Shown here: positions 10,184-21,516 of the stretch, piece by piece | How the letters are laid out: each line of letters starts with the position of its first letter | Position numbering within the stretch: position 1 is the stretch's first letter | Assembly: GCA_003956705.1 (NCBI GenBank) | Contig: QZCP01000357.1 | Location: 124,001-188,000 of the forward strand | Reading direction: 5' to 3' | Origin: Brevipalpus yothersi | Lineage: Eukaryota > Arthropoda > Arachnida > Trombidiformes > Tenuipalpidae | DNA length: 64,000 nucleotides | The notes under the pieces: generated by a model | The model's input: the letters and a program-made list of their open reading frames with translations, nothing else | Databases searched by the model: none | What the model was told of the DNA's origin: nothing | Position numbers and translations under genes: made by a program

Positions 10184-13114
10184 TTATTTCATGTTATCAG
10201 GCCAGTATTGAATGCCATATCGATAAGTAGTGCCTTCAAATAGCCGCGTAAGCCATTGTGGTAAACCATCGAGCAAATTATTTTCAAAAACAACATCGCT
10301 AGGGTCAAGTTCTGGGCTAGGTCGACCGACAGCTACAGCTCCTGCTTCGATGTCTTCCTCGTCTTGACTGTCGAACCCAAGAAAATCATCTTCTGTGGGT
10401 CGTCTTTGCTGATGGGAGGAATAATTGCTCAATTCAAAACTGTTCACTCAAAAGTATTGTAAACTCACCTCAGAATGCTTCACATGATAAACACAGAAAT
10501 ATCGCTTGAATCCATTCACTGCCAGAACGGTTCCAATAACATTCTTAGGATTAATATTGAGATCTTCAAGATGATCGAGATTCTGTAGAAGCAACTTCTT
10601 ATACCAATCGATGTTTTTCTCAATCAACAGATATGCAAACATGAGAGTCTTATTCCTACAAAAAGTAAAAAGTTTTAGAGCCAAGCTTTCATGATAGCTC
10701 ATTCTACTTCTCTCGCTCAAGTTTCAGAAACAGAATAGAGCGGCCATGTTCCACCTATTAATAGTATAGTACATAAGTAGAATTTGCTATGGGAAAGGAA
10801 CTCACTTTCGATATGGGTATACACATCGATAAAATTTCGGTAGCAGTTTAGCTTTTGTCCGTGCATTACAGAGAAGAATTATGGTACGACATCCAGGCTT
10901 GAGTAGCCTTATAAGGCCAAAGTAAGTCTCTCCTCTTAGCTCATGAATATTGAGCTTACAATCGTTCCTAAGCCCAAGAGAAAGCACAAATAAGATTAAC
11001 TCACAGAGATCATTTTTCAAAACTACTCACTTTGGTTTCAAACCGGGTGGTACTCGGCCAATTCTACGATACTGTTCTCTTATTCTACTCTCCTCATATT
11101 TCCTGATTCCATGATGAGATAAAAATCGGAATGAATGAATGAATGATTAACGAGAAGAAATGATCTCGGACTTACATGCTCTGCTGCATTATCAATCCAA
11201 TAAAAACAATGAAAGCAAAGGCAAGAACTACCGATGCAACAGGAAAAAAATCTTTGGTTGAAATATTGTCACCAATACCATCAGTAAGGGCTAGAAATCT
11301 TTTCAAAATTCGACTGAAGAACCAATTCGCTTGCTCATCAATGAGATTGACCATTTTGGCATTATTAGTCATCGAATGAGTTGTTTTAGATAGTTTGTTG
11401 AGGAGTTCGAAGAGCTCAGATTTACTTCGATTAAGAGTTTCTATGCCAGATACATCCCACTTCGATGTAAGCCATTCGAAAAGCAATCGTTCTTGATCTC
11501 TTCTCCATAAAACTACCACATGAGAGGCAGGATCCTTCGGGAAATTTGGTCCAACAGTTAAAGAGTTAACAAACTCTTTCTGTTTCTCTTGAAAAATATA
11601 CATAAACCTAAACTTTTCCTGATGAAGTTCATTCTCCAAAATGAAATTTCTCATCGCCTCCAATTGTTTTTCCTGAGTAGGAATGTTGTTAGTCACCAAC
11701 ATTACACATAAGTTTCTTCGACTTCGAGCTAATTCTGGTGGACATATCTGATCAAACATGACCTGGAAATGGAATGAATATATTAGTTTCATCTTCACGT
11801 TTAAGATCTTTGGATTCTCACCTGAGACGTCAGTCGAGGAAGAAGAAGATACTTATTGGATTGCAAAATATCTTTGATTATTTGAGGCTTAAGTTCAGTG
11901 GCAGCAAGCGATGCGATTGGGCGACTCATGTCTTCATTGAAAATCAGCATAGAATCCATTTTGGCATCTACTCCATAGCGTGTAATCAATTTCTGACTGT
12001 CATCAGCTTTGGAATTAACATGTCCACATACTGCTCGCTCTCGAAAATGGAAAGCTGTGAGCGAATATCTGAGTTTTACAGATTTGTCACCGTTAACAAA
12101 TAACACTCGAACACGATTATCAGACCATCCTGACAGAAATGACTCATAATTATTGTCATTGACTTGAGTGACCAACTTTCGAGGTAATATACGGCGGATA
12201 AATTCAATCATACGACTGAGACTTAATGATGTTTCCCTATAATGTCTCACAACTCCATCAACAATACCAATTATGTTAGGTAAATCGACAGGAATATTGA
12301 TCTTGCGCGCCAGAGTACTCTCTTCTTCACTGTTCATGGTAGAAATTCCTACACCTAATGGTTCTAATTCGAGAGTAATCTTGTGCCAAACTGGCTCTAC
12401 ATCAGAACATGGTGTACATGAATCATCATAGAACAGTATTAATTGAGGTGATGTTATACTGAGAGGGAGTATACGATTTTGATAAGCTCTGAAAAAAAGC
12501 AAAGAATAAGCTCATGATAGCAATGTCTCAATTATTCACTTACTTTGCACTGATTTTTTGGCTAAGAAATGAGAAGAGCTGATTTGGATCAGGATTGAAT
12601 GGCGAGCTTGATCCGGATGGAAATTTACTAAAACGCTCAAATTCGTACAATTTCATTTTGTGATCACGTTTTTGTCGAAAATTCGGGGCATCTTCGGTAG
12701 TTCCATAGAGATCAAATTCATTTCTTCTATCAGGATCCATAAGAAGCTGAAATGAGAATTATAAAATTATCAATTTCAAAACTACACATTTGTGCATTCT
12801 ATTCAACTTACTTCATAAGCTTTGGTTACTTTGACGAACATGTCCTCCGCCTTTGGGTCACTAGTCTTATCAGGATGGCTGAGAAAAGGATGTGAAATTT
12901 TTAGCATTTTCTATGCATCTCATGAAATAACAGAGGTCAAATACTGTTATACTTACTAGGCTCGAACTAATCGTTTGTAAGCACGTCTTATCTCGTCAGC
13001 ATGGGCAGAGCGATGAACATCGAGAATTTTGTAGGGATCACCCAGAATTGAGCGTGCTTTACCGATTAAGTTGACGATTAACAAGTAAAAAATCACATCT
13101 TTGGCAACCTGCAT
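10184..13114 (-). CDS. DNAJC16: DNAJC16, membrane J-domain/thioredoxin-fold co-chaperone
   Basis: Nine exons on the minus strand (12957-13114, 12812-12878, 12544-12746, 11822-12488, 11176-11762, 11031-11102, 10806-10967, 10469-10655, 10184-10408) join without a frame break to 775 aa, close to the human length. An N-terminal hydrophobic segment (residues 7-18) precedes a J domain whose HPD motif spans an intron (RAY/HPDKTSD, residues 54-56). A thioredoxin-like domain carries FYDDSCTPCSD (Cys167 and Cys170). A hydrophobic segment (FPVASVVLAFAFIVFIGLI, about 538-556) anchors the protein, and the family stretch LKPKNDCKLNIHELRGETY follows. Family members act in the ER membrane and are linked to autophagosome size control. 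A 27-nt gap separates its stop from the dead PIG-A tail. This is the only intact copy; fragments lie at 4911 and 8490. Confidence 0.93.
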
Positions 13115-14240
13115 TTTGATTCAGAAGAATTTCTACAAGTAGCTAAACAGATTCGAAGTTAAATTAAGCTTATCAGTAGATGAAGGCAGGAATTGACTAG
13201 ATTGGTAAACTGTATGAGTAAGTAGACTTGTGTGAATTTTTATGTAAGTGAGAGAGTGATAACGATTAGTGGATATACACGAGATTTAAATTAATCAATG
13301 TTGAGTAGAGAATCAGCTAAAGGCTACTATTAAGTAGTAAGAGCGCTCAAGTGAGCTCTCGGAACGATAATGATTAAATAGTTGGGATTGTGGAGTCCTA
13401 ACTTGAAGATCAAACAGGAACATTATGAAAAAAAACGATAAGAATATGAACAATTTAGAGCATGTGAACAAATGTTGAAAGCCACCAAAAACCCAGTTGA
13501 ACCAAAAACATCAACTAAATTACTTGAATTCACATAAACCACTTCCAAAATCCATGATATTCGTAAGGTTGTATAATTTGAAACATTATCCAAAAGGATC
13601 ACAATTGAAGCAGAACTCAACTTCAACGTGCCTGAAAACAGATTTGTTTTGATTCGATTATCGATTGAGCAATAATTCTAGTCCAGAGAATACATTCGAG
13701 AATATTATCAGTATTCTGTACAAGATTCTGCTTCGACAAGCGAATCTCTTCGCCAATGAATATTTTGAGCGCCAATTCTGACATTCTGACTTCCAAAGGA
13801 ATACAACAGCATCAACTGAATTTATTCACCTTTGGTAATCATATTCCACCAGTAACCAGTAAGAAACATTCTTTGAGCACCAAAAATCTCACCATTAATA
13901 ATTTTCTTCAACAAAACTTGTGGTAATTGTTCAATGTTTTGTGATTTTATCTCAACCGGAAAAGTATTCACTTAATTTAATCGAAGTTGGATTCATGATT
14001 GAATTGATTTCGATTACCTTTTTCGGAGACCTTTTAAACTGAGCGCCGTTCAATATCAACCTGAAATAATGTTTACACATCTGTTGTTGTGATGTTTGGT
14101 TTTTAAATTTTAAATACATCAAGCTGATTGTAATTGAATGTTCAATCAGGTAGGAATTGATGATTGTTTGTGAAATTTGATTAATTATATTGTGGTGCAA
14201 CTACTGGTGTATCTTGAAGTGATTGCGGCGGAAAGAGACA
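13115..14240. other. Intergenic between divergent DNAJC16 and AP1S
   Basis: About 1.1 kb of AT-rich sequence must hold the promoters of two divergently transcribed genes. Small open frames at 13423-13626 and 13952-14200 (minus) have no recognisable similarity. I see no repeat or RNA gene. Confidence 0.6.
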
Positions 14241-14779
14241 ATGTTACAATTTATGCTTCTGTTTAGCCGTCAAGGCAAGCTTCGATTGCAAAAATGGTTT
14301 GTTCCTCATTCGGATAAGATGAAGAAAAAAATTACCCGAGAATTGATGACATTAACATTGGCACGAAAAGCAAAACACTGTAATTTCATTGAATGGAGAG
14401 ATTTGAAAATAGTTTACAAAAGGTATGCTAGTTTATACTTTTTGTGTGCTATTGAGCAAGATGATAATGAGCTGATATGTTTGGAAATGATCCACCGGTA
14501 CGTTGAGCTGTTGGACAAATATTTCGGATCTGTATGTGAATTGGATATTATATTCAACTTTGAGAAAGCATACTTTATCCTGGATGAGTTTCTCATAGGA
14601 GGAGAGATTCAAGAAACTAGCAAAAAGTTGGTACTTAAGGCGATCAGTAGTCAAGATTTGATACAGGTAAGACTTACTCCACCATTCTTCAAGATGATGT
14701 GTTTTTGATCTTTGGTTTCTTCATTGTTTAGGAAGAGGAAATACCACAAGGATTTTTCGAAGATCAGGGTCTTGGATAA
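14241..14779 (+). CDS. AP1S: AP-1 clathrin adaptor complex sigma subunit
   Basis: This is the small subunit of the AP-1 adaptor, which sorts cargo into clathrin-coated vesicles at the trans-Golgi network and endosomes. The exons 14241-14666 and 14732-14779 encode 157 aa, the normal family length. Near-invariant motifs are [63 protein letters not shown] and [19 protein letters not shown]. The second exon adds [15 protein letters not shown] and a stop. Changes such as [11 protein letters not shown] and the Met after DK in SDKMKKK are somewhat unusual for so conserved a protein, so this may be a fast-evolving copy, but the frame is intact. Keeping an intron argues against a retrocopy. Confidence 0.95.
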
Positions 14780-17002
14780 ATGTACACAAATTTTTTATTC
14801 TAGAAGTTCATTCATCCTGTCCTCATGTTTCTATCTATATTTTCGAAACTTTGAGCAATGTCTTGATTTTTTGCCAACATATGCTCTGATTTTAGTTGAA
14901 CTAAACTTTCCATTTTCCATGCAGTCATATAACCTCGTGTCTTTTTACGGTTAGCAATTATAGCTTTTGTTATGAAAATCTGAGATTTTAAATCTCAGAA
15001 GTAGACGGGAGATGAGTGAGCAATTTTTTCCTACAGAGCAAGAGCATCGAGAGTTCCATTTAAATTTATTCGGAAATTTTGTCGAATGTTTTATCTGTGA
15101 CAAACGTTAATTCAGCCGATTCTTTTGCACCGAACAAATTCATCCATGATATTCGATGGTCTAGGGAACTTCGGTAGAATGTGTTTTTTGTTTGACATAC
15201 CTTGTCATGCATAAAGTTTGAGATTAATTTGTCATTCGTTTGAACTGAGTTTTCTTTTAAAGCTCCCAAGAACGTGTCTCCAAATATTCATCACCTACTC
15301 AGATTGAAGAAGCTCAAAAAATTGTCTGGACATCTTCACAACGAAAATTTAAACTAATTGACAATCGTGAGTCGACACCAGTCTTATCAAGAGATCATCT
15401 CTCGTATCTATTTCATCATTCCAGTATCTGGGAGCTTTTTAACTCGAAAACTTTGAATTGCTTGTATTGATCCTCGGTTTGAGTGAAAAGAGGCGCGTGT
15501 TCATACCTGTAGAATGCAAATTTTTGGCTGTGTGCACATATATCCTACATCTGATTCCATCTGAAATACAAGCTTCGAGTGAGATGAAATTTCATGTTCC
15601 AACGATTTACAGGTAAGTGGTTGAATTCATATGTTAGTCTCAAATAAGTTACCCTAAATTTGCTTCTCTGCATCCCATTCAAATTTTTTCATTTTGTCTG
15701 CTTCATCTCAAGCTAGCTAGGTTGATCTCATATCTCTTGAAAATGGATTCAACAGTAATCATAAGCAATAAAATAGATGTGAACTTTCCCTTGTTAGAAG
15801 CTCTCACCAATTCTCTTCTCAATAATTGATCATCATGAAAGAGGCAACTCTACCAATAGATATTAGGGTGTACCAGCTCTCATAGCCAGCATAACCCAGT
15901 TAAGCTGAATGGAAACATTCAGATTTCATGATGATCGAATCTGGAGCTGATTTTAATTCCATTCCCAGATCCTTGTAACCTTGATTTTAACCAGGCTCTC
16001 AGCATCCATACGATTCTTTTTATCTCGATTCATTGAACTCTCCTGAGCAATATTCTATTATTGAATGTTTTTTCACTTTTCAACAGAGTTGCAATCAATG
16101 TTTTCGCGATAAAAACGGTCTAACAAGTGTTTATAGGAACGCTTAAATGAAAACTCATCTTTCCTGCAGAATATTTTGAAGAAATTGGATATTGAAGTGC
16201 TAGACTCGATGCTATAGATTGCAAATTAGTGAAATCCATTGGCACTACTCTTCTTTGTCGATTATCAAATTGCAGGTGAGCTGCAAAGTGGACAAGTTTT
16301 GCAAAACTTATCGATTAATCGGATTTTTGACAGGCGAAATTAAATCTGCAGCTTGTAATTCCTTGAAAAATAACCATGAGACTGGTTAAGAGATTAATGT
16401 TCAGGTATATCTTTGGACGCTATTGTGGTGAATTTTCTCCGCCCAAAAAAGTAAGTTACTAGAAATTTTCTCTCCTGATCAGCATGTCCTCAAAATATGA
16501 TGAAGCTGATAAGCTATTGAATGCATCTAATCGAAGCTCTCAAGAAGCAGGTTATCTTGTGCGAAAGATTCACAAGAAAATGTGAAACTTTGTTAGCAAT
16601 AAGAATAAACTTTCCTCTTGAGGTCAAATTCTGAGACAAGATTTCAGAGGAATCACTGTGAGCCTAATATGGAGATAGAAGCCACAGCAGTTGTTTAGTA
16701 TGCAATGCAAAAATGATCCTGATTGTGCTCTTCTACTAGCAACTAGTTATCAAGATGACAATAAATCATTTAATTTTTATTGCCCATCGAATACATTGTG
16801 TACTTTTTCTTAAATCCCGAAAAGTCGACCCAACAAAAATTCAGGGAAAGACACTGATAAGGGGGAAAAATTAGAGTGACAATTAAGACCTGAAGATAAA
16901 AGACGTCATGATTTAAGAAAATTGCTAGTGTATTAGTAGCTTTGTGTAATTAAGAAATTATAAATAGATCCTGAATTGTACCAAGAAAGAGAGATTCAGA
17001 GG
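14780..17002. other. Intergenic, no gene recognised
   Basis: About 2.2 kb without a convincing coding stretch; stops are frequent in all frames. The last 60 nt (from about 16945) match the DNA just upstream of PNP1 (from about 8675), so the PNP duplication unit begins there. Confidence 0.6.
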
Positions 17003-18190
17003 ATGGTAAGATATCTGATGAAATATATCCTATTCTTGCCATGGTTTTATGACTGATCTATCTAAATTTTATCTTTATTCTTTTAGGTGCTAATAAAAGG
17101 TGATTTTGTCTCTGACAAGAGATCATATTGTAAGAAAATAGGCAAGAGAATTCTCAGCCAATTTGGTTCTTCATCTCAATGCAAGAACATGACGAACGGT
17201 AGCTCCTCAACATCTCCAACCTTTACTTCAGGCTATTCGTATGAGCGAATAGAAGCGATTGCAAAATATATAAAAAGTAAGACAAAGATCATCCCAAAAG
17301 TTGGTATCATCTGTGGCTCTGGACTAGGTGGATTAGCAGATCAGTTGGATAAAAAGGACACCATCAAGTATGAATCGATTCCAGATTTTCCTCGGAGCAC
17401 AGGTAAGTGTTGAAACTTTTTGCTTTTCAGCAATCTGGTCATTTAGCTTCAACTTTTCAATCCCTTCAATCTAGTTGCTGGTCATGCAGGTTGCTTGGTT
17501 TTTGGGTACATTGATCATGTACCGATTGTTTGCATGAAAGGTCGATTCCATTCCTACGAAGGACATCCAGCTTGGCTATGTGCTTTACCAGTTCGGGTGT
17601 TGAAGTTACTGGGCATCGAATTGATCATGGTGACAAATGCTGCTGGTGGACTGAATCCTTCATTCAAAGCAGGAGATATAATGGTCATAGATGATCATAT
17701 CGGTTTTCCTGCCTTGACTGGAGAAAGTGCTCTCCGTGGTGAGAATGATGAAAGATGGGGACCACGATTTCCTGCGTTAACAGGTTCATATGATCTAGAA
17801 CTTTGCAAAACAGTTTTAAGCAGCAGCAAAAAACTTGGAATGGGCAATATTATGCAGAAAGGAGTGTACTTCATGTCTGCTGGCCCTAGTTATGAAACTA
17901 TTGCCGAAACTAAAATGATCCGAATGTTGGGTGCCGATGCCGTTGGAATGAGCACTGTTCATGAAGTTACTGTTGCTCGTCACACTGGTCTGCGAGTTCT
18001 TGGACTCTCTTTGATTACCAATATATGTATTATTGATCCTAGCAACAAATGCCTCACGAATCACGAAGAAGTTCTAGAAATGGCTAATATACGTGCCAAA
18101 GAAATGGAAAAACTAGTCCGAGATGTCATTCTATCAGTTTTTCCAAAGCCAAAGCCTGATGCTAAAAAGCTTGATGATAGTAAGAAATGA
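17003..18190 (+). CDS. Purine nucleoside phosphorylase, copy 2
   Basis: A second trimeric-type PNP for purine salvage. The exons are 17003-17005 (ATG only), 17087-17402 and 17475-18190; 344 aa. It carries the same motifs as copy 1, including GIICGSGLGGLADQ, KGRFHSYEGH, TNAAGGLNPSF, SLITN and TNHEEVL, but with the standard SAGPSYET in the purine pocket. Relative to copy 1 it has about 10 extra residues (around SSSQCKNMTNGS) in the Lys/Ser-rich N-terminus, which has drifted most between the copies, while the catalytic part is nearly identical. Intron positions are the same, and homology also covers the first intron and short flanks (about 16945-18230 against 8675-9960). Both frames are open. 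Of the two, this one shows no change at a conserved active-site position. Confidence 0.93.
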
Positions 18191-18624
18191 TTTACTTGGT
18201 TAATTCAAGCAAGTTTGAATATATTTCGGTCAGTTTATCCTGACTTATTGCTGATCGTCACCAATCAACTTGACTCAGCATATCCAATTTAAAATTCTAA
18301 TTAAGACGAATTGTTCCATTCCGAAATTTGAATACTTTGCTTTCAGAAATCTCCGATTGATTGAAACTTTTTCAATAAAAACTGTTCACATCACGATTAT
18401 TTTCGATTTCGAAATTCAGTTTTTGTTGGAGAAACATCAGAAGTCTTATTTCCAATTGTTAAGGTCGATTGGAGTTCTGTGTGGGAAACTCAGAAATAGT
18501 TGCCAAAAATCAAACTGTTTTAGAAAGTAATATGATTTTGGGAGCTTGATTCGCCAACTGAAATGAAGTTATCATCATCATTAATATGTTCTTTAGTTTA
18601 TTCACATTAGATGAGGAGAGATGA
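18191..18624. other. Intergenic, no gene recognised
   Basis: The first 40 nt resemble the 3' flank of PNP1. The rest is AT-rich and holds one short open frame (18270-18530) without family resemblance. It lies between convergent PNP2 and the cereblon remnant. Confidence 0.6.
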
Positions 18625-19870
18625 TTATGAGGAAATTATTTTCCATTTAATCGAGTTTAAACAAATTGCTGACTGGGGTTTGATATTGGCTCTAGAGATT
18701 CCCCAAAAATATTCGGGACGTATTTTCTTTGCGCTAATAAACTTCCAGCCAATATGATGACTACAATTGGAGCAAACACAAATAATCCAGGAATATCCAG
18801 GGAACCAACTCTGTTCTGAAGATGGGCGTCCCTGTAGTGAGAGATAGGCTGCGTTGTGCACAGTAAGGGTTTCATGAACATAGAAAAAATATCTTCACGA
18901 GCACATATTTTAGCACCACAAGCTTTGCAACATAAATTCAAACATTTCTGTAAAAGATCATACTCAAATTTCAATCGACCGATTGTTGTGGGAATTTTCA
19001 GAAGCTTTACTCGTTGACCATCGCTAAGAGGAAGATTTCTGGCTAACCAGTAGGCATTTTTGAATGGACACTGAAGTGTTTGAGAGAAATCTCTTCTTCA
19101 GTGCTATCACTATCCTCATCAGTTATAATTGTGGTGACCATTGTTTTTCTGACTTTGATATACTGTATCTCCTTCGCCCCCAGAATCTTGAGTTGTGCTA
19201 ACACTTTCATGAACTTCTCTGATTTTGGTATCGATCGGATTGTTTGAGCTAGGACGAGTAACATTTGCCCAATTATGGAGCTGTTGATCTTTTATATCAT
19301 AAAATATGGATCATGTAATTTGTATAGAAAGTAAGGCAACACGGTGACCGATTCTCAAAATCATCGCGACAAGGGAGGATGTTCCAGTTGTAGTGGTAAT
19401 ATTTGGCCAGGAATCAGAACAACCCCTGCCAAAGGGAGTATCGACATGTCCACCACACCTTCATCATCCAGGACATCTCGTCCAGAAAGCTCTTATAGAT
19501 TGCTACCAAGATATACATGTTGAGCTGGTAAACTTAAATCATAATCCTCTCTCTGATGTTGCTCTTGATCACTGACAAGCTCAATATCATCATCTTGGAT
19601 ACTTTGATCAGATGGTTCCGATGGCTCATGATCATTCACCATCACAGGCTCATAGAATGACAAAATTGATGAAAATTCTGATAAGCCTAGATCCTCTTCT
19701 TCATCAGGCCCAACATTTTCCAGCCATTCATCCAAACTGGAATCATTACTCACAAGCAATGAAAAACAATCACCCAAACACACAATCGAAACCTTAGGAG
19801 CACCGAACGGGAAGTAGAAAGATTCAAAGTGGCAATCAATATGACCGGATTGTCGTACTGTTGATGTCAA
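18625..19870 (-). pseudogene. Cereblon (CRBN) pseudogene, near full length
   Basis: Cereblon is the substrate receptor of the CRL4 ubiquitin ligase. On the minus strand the pieces occur in order. An acidic N-terminus (19870-19493) ends in DLSLPAQHVYLGSNL and then a TAA. In the same frame it continues ELSGRDVLDDEG and VVLIPGQILPLQL (to about 19384). A LON-domain remnant follows (about 19235-19120, MKVLAQLKILGAKEIQ). Then, in another frame, YWLARNLPLSDGQRVKLLKI and the CULT-domain start CCKACGAKICAREDIFSM (to about 18880). After a deletion and frameshift come VHETLTVHNAAY and GRPSSEQSWFPGYSW, NCSHHIGWKFISAKK, and the end. At least one nonsense codon, several frame changes and missing segments show that it is dead. 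No introns are apparent, so a retrocopy is possible but not shown. Confidence 0.82.
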
Positions 19871-20280
19871 GCATCACACTTTGGACTCGAATGAGTGTCC
19901 AAATTAACAAAAGTCACTTTTCCATTAGGACACAATCAGTGTGGTGATTTACTAAGTGAAAGAATATTTTCTTTCCAAAATCGCACAAATCACATCATAA
20001 TGTCGTCATGAAACACATTTCAAAACGAAAAATATAAACATGATGAAATGTATGTATTATCATGTGAGACGATATAAAAATCTTGAATCTTGGATCTGTA
20101 TCCAAAGCAATTAACTTCATAACATTATCATCATCATCATTTGCGTGTGTTTGTTTTGGAAATGAATTAAAGAAACATAATAATAAATATACTTCCGAAT
20201 TTATATGTATTGATTGAGTAATTGTATGTGTGTGTGTGTTGATTGAATTGAGTGTCATTTGGTGGTGTAAATTAAATTTA
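19384..20280. repeat. 897-bp segmental duplication, copy A
   Basis: Matches 22896-23792 base for base without indels (constant offset 3512) and with only about seven differences by eye. It contains the 5' part of the cereblon pseudogene (19384-19870) plus about 410 nt of its upstream DNA, including a short (GT)n run. It ends at AAATTTA, after which the two flanks are unrelated. Confidence 0.95.
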
Positions 20281-20403
20281 TGAAGATTCCTTAAGAAGTT
20301 TTGGGTCATTTTCATGAAAAGTTTGTTGAAATTTCTATTCTTTTTGGCTGAGCACAATAAAATTTTTCAATGAAGGGTTTTCATTTATCACATAATCTTT
20401 GGT

Positions 20404-21099
20404 TCAGAAAGATCCATCAAATTCAATAAAAATTTTCTTCTTGTCGTCAATTTTAATTGATGCCTGGATATCAACACAAAAAATATTGTCTCCATCGCCA
20501 TTAGTTAGAGTTGCTTCGATCTTGAATTTACCCTATTAAATTCGAAAAAAACAATCTCGTGAGTCAAGTAAGAAAAGAGGTAAAACTTTTTGAATGAGGG
20601 AAAGTGATGATCACATTAGTTTATAACTTACATCTCCGAAACTCCTTATCGGTCCTGGAATTTTTGAGGTATCAACCTTGAAGGGATAATTGGTGAGGGT
20701 GTAAGCACCAGTTTTGAATGGACATGAGCATTGTTTTCCCATCTTTTGAAGAATTGGACACAAGGTACCGTTCTGTTTTGTGACCATATCACACAGATTG
20801 TAACTGCATGAACCGAATTTATCGATACATGGAATATCAACCCAAATGAAAGCTTCCTTCTTCTTTATCTTAAGATTTACGGTAACGTCGGATCCAATTT
20901 CGTGATTAACGGTCGAATCAAATGAAACCATTATCGGCTGATCATCAGAAATTTCAATGGGATCTCCTGGCACTGATAGTGAATGTATCTTGAGAGCGGG
21001 ATCATCTGGTGAGCAACTGTCATCCCATGAAAGTGGGTCACTTAAAGTCGATTGTACAAGAGCTGCACGAAGTAGAAAAGTCACAAGAGCTTGAATCAT
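20404..21099 (-). CDS. Secreted ML-domain protein, GM2-activator-like
   Basis: A small secreted lipid-binding protein of the MD-2-related lipid-recognition family, closest in pattern to ganglioside GM2 activator. Two exons, 20632-21099 and 20404-20532, encode 198 aa. A signal peptide (MIQALVTFLLRAALVQST) precedes LSWDDSCSPDDPALKIHSL, and the GM2A-type blocks VPGDPIEI, WVDIPCIDKFGSCSYNLCD and KQCSCPFKTGAYTL follow. The mature part has eight cysteines, the number seen in GM2 activator, where they form four disulfides. The second exon gives GKFKIEATLTNGDGDN and IFCVDIQASI, the usual end of the fold. The ATG at 21097-21099 is preferred over an upstream in-frame one because it begins the signal peptide. 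In arthropods such proteins carry sterols or lipids; the ligand here is unknown. Confidence 0.9.
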
Positions 21100-21484
21100 T
21101 TTGTCAACTGGAAAGTGAATAAAAAAAATACAACCAATCAACTTTTAATAGAGACTGAAGAGATGTAAAATGATGAGTTCAATGGCTCATTCGTCGAATA
21201 TTATATGGGTTCTGGGACACACCCCTTTAGAAAATATTTTTGGGGAACCATTTCGACTTCGTACTAGCAAAAACAATGAAACTAAACCAGTAATCTGTGA
21301 ATCACACATCGTACGATGTTAACGGGTAAAAATGCTGTGTATCTTCAATGCTACAATTTGTGATAGTGATAAACAAGTAGTAGCATTATGAACAATAAAG
21401 CAACGTGTTTGCTCATGTAATATTTATCAGAGGGAGATTAAAAAGTTTCTTCCTCTGTCATTGATGAAGATCGAGTGAGTTAGA

Positions 21485-21516
<32 letters not shown>

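Noticed and set aside
19493..19870. Acidic 125-codon frame as an independent novel gene
   Set aside because: Reading past its stop codon gives ELSGRDVLDDEG and IPGQILPLQL in the same frame, which identifies it as the cereblon N-terminus with a nonsense codon.
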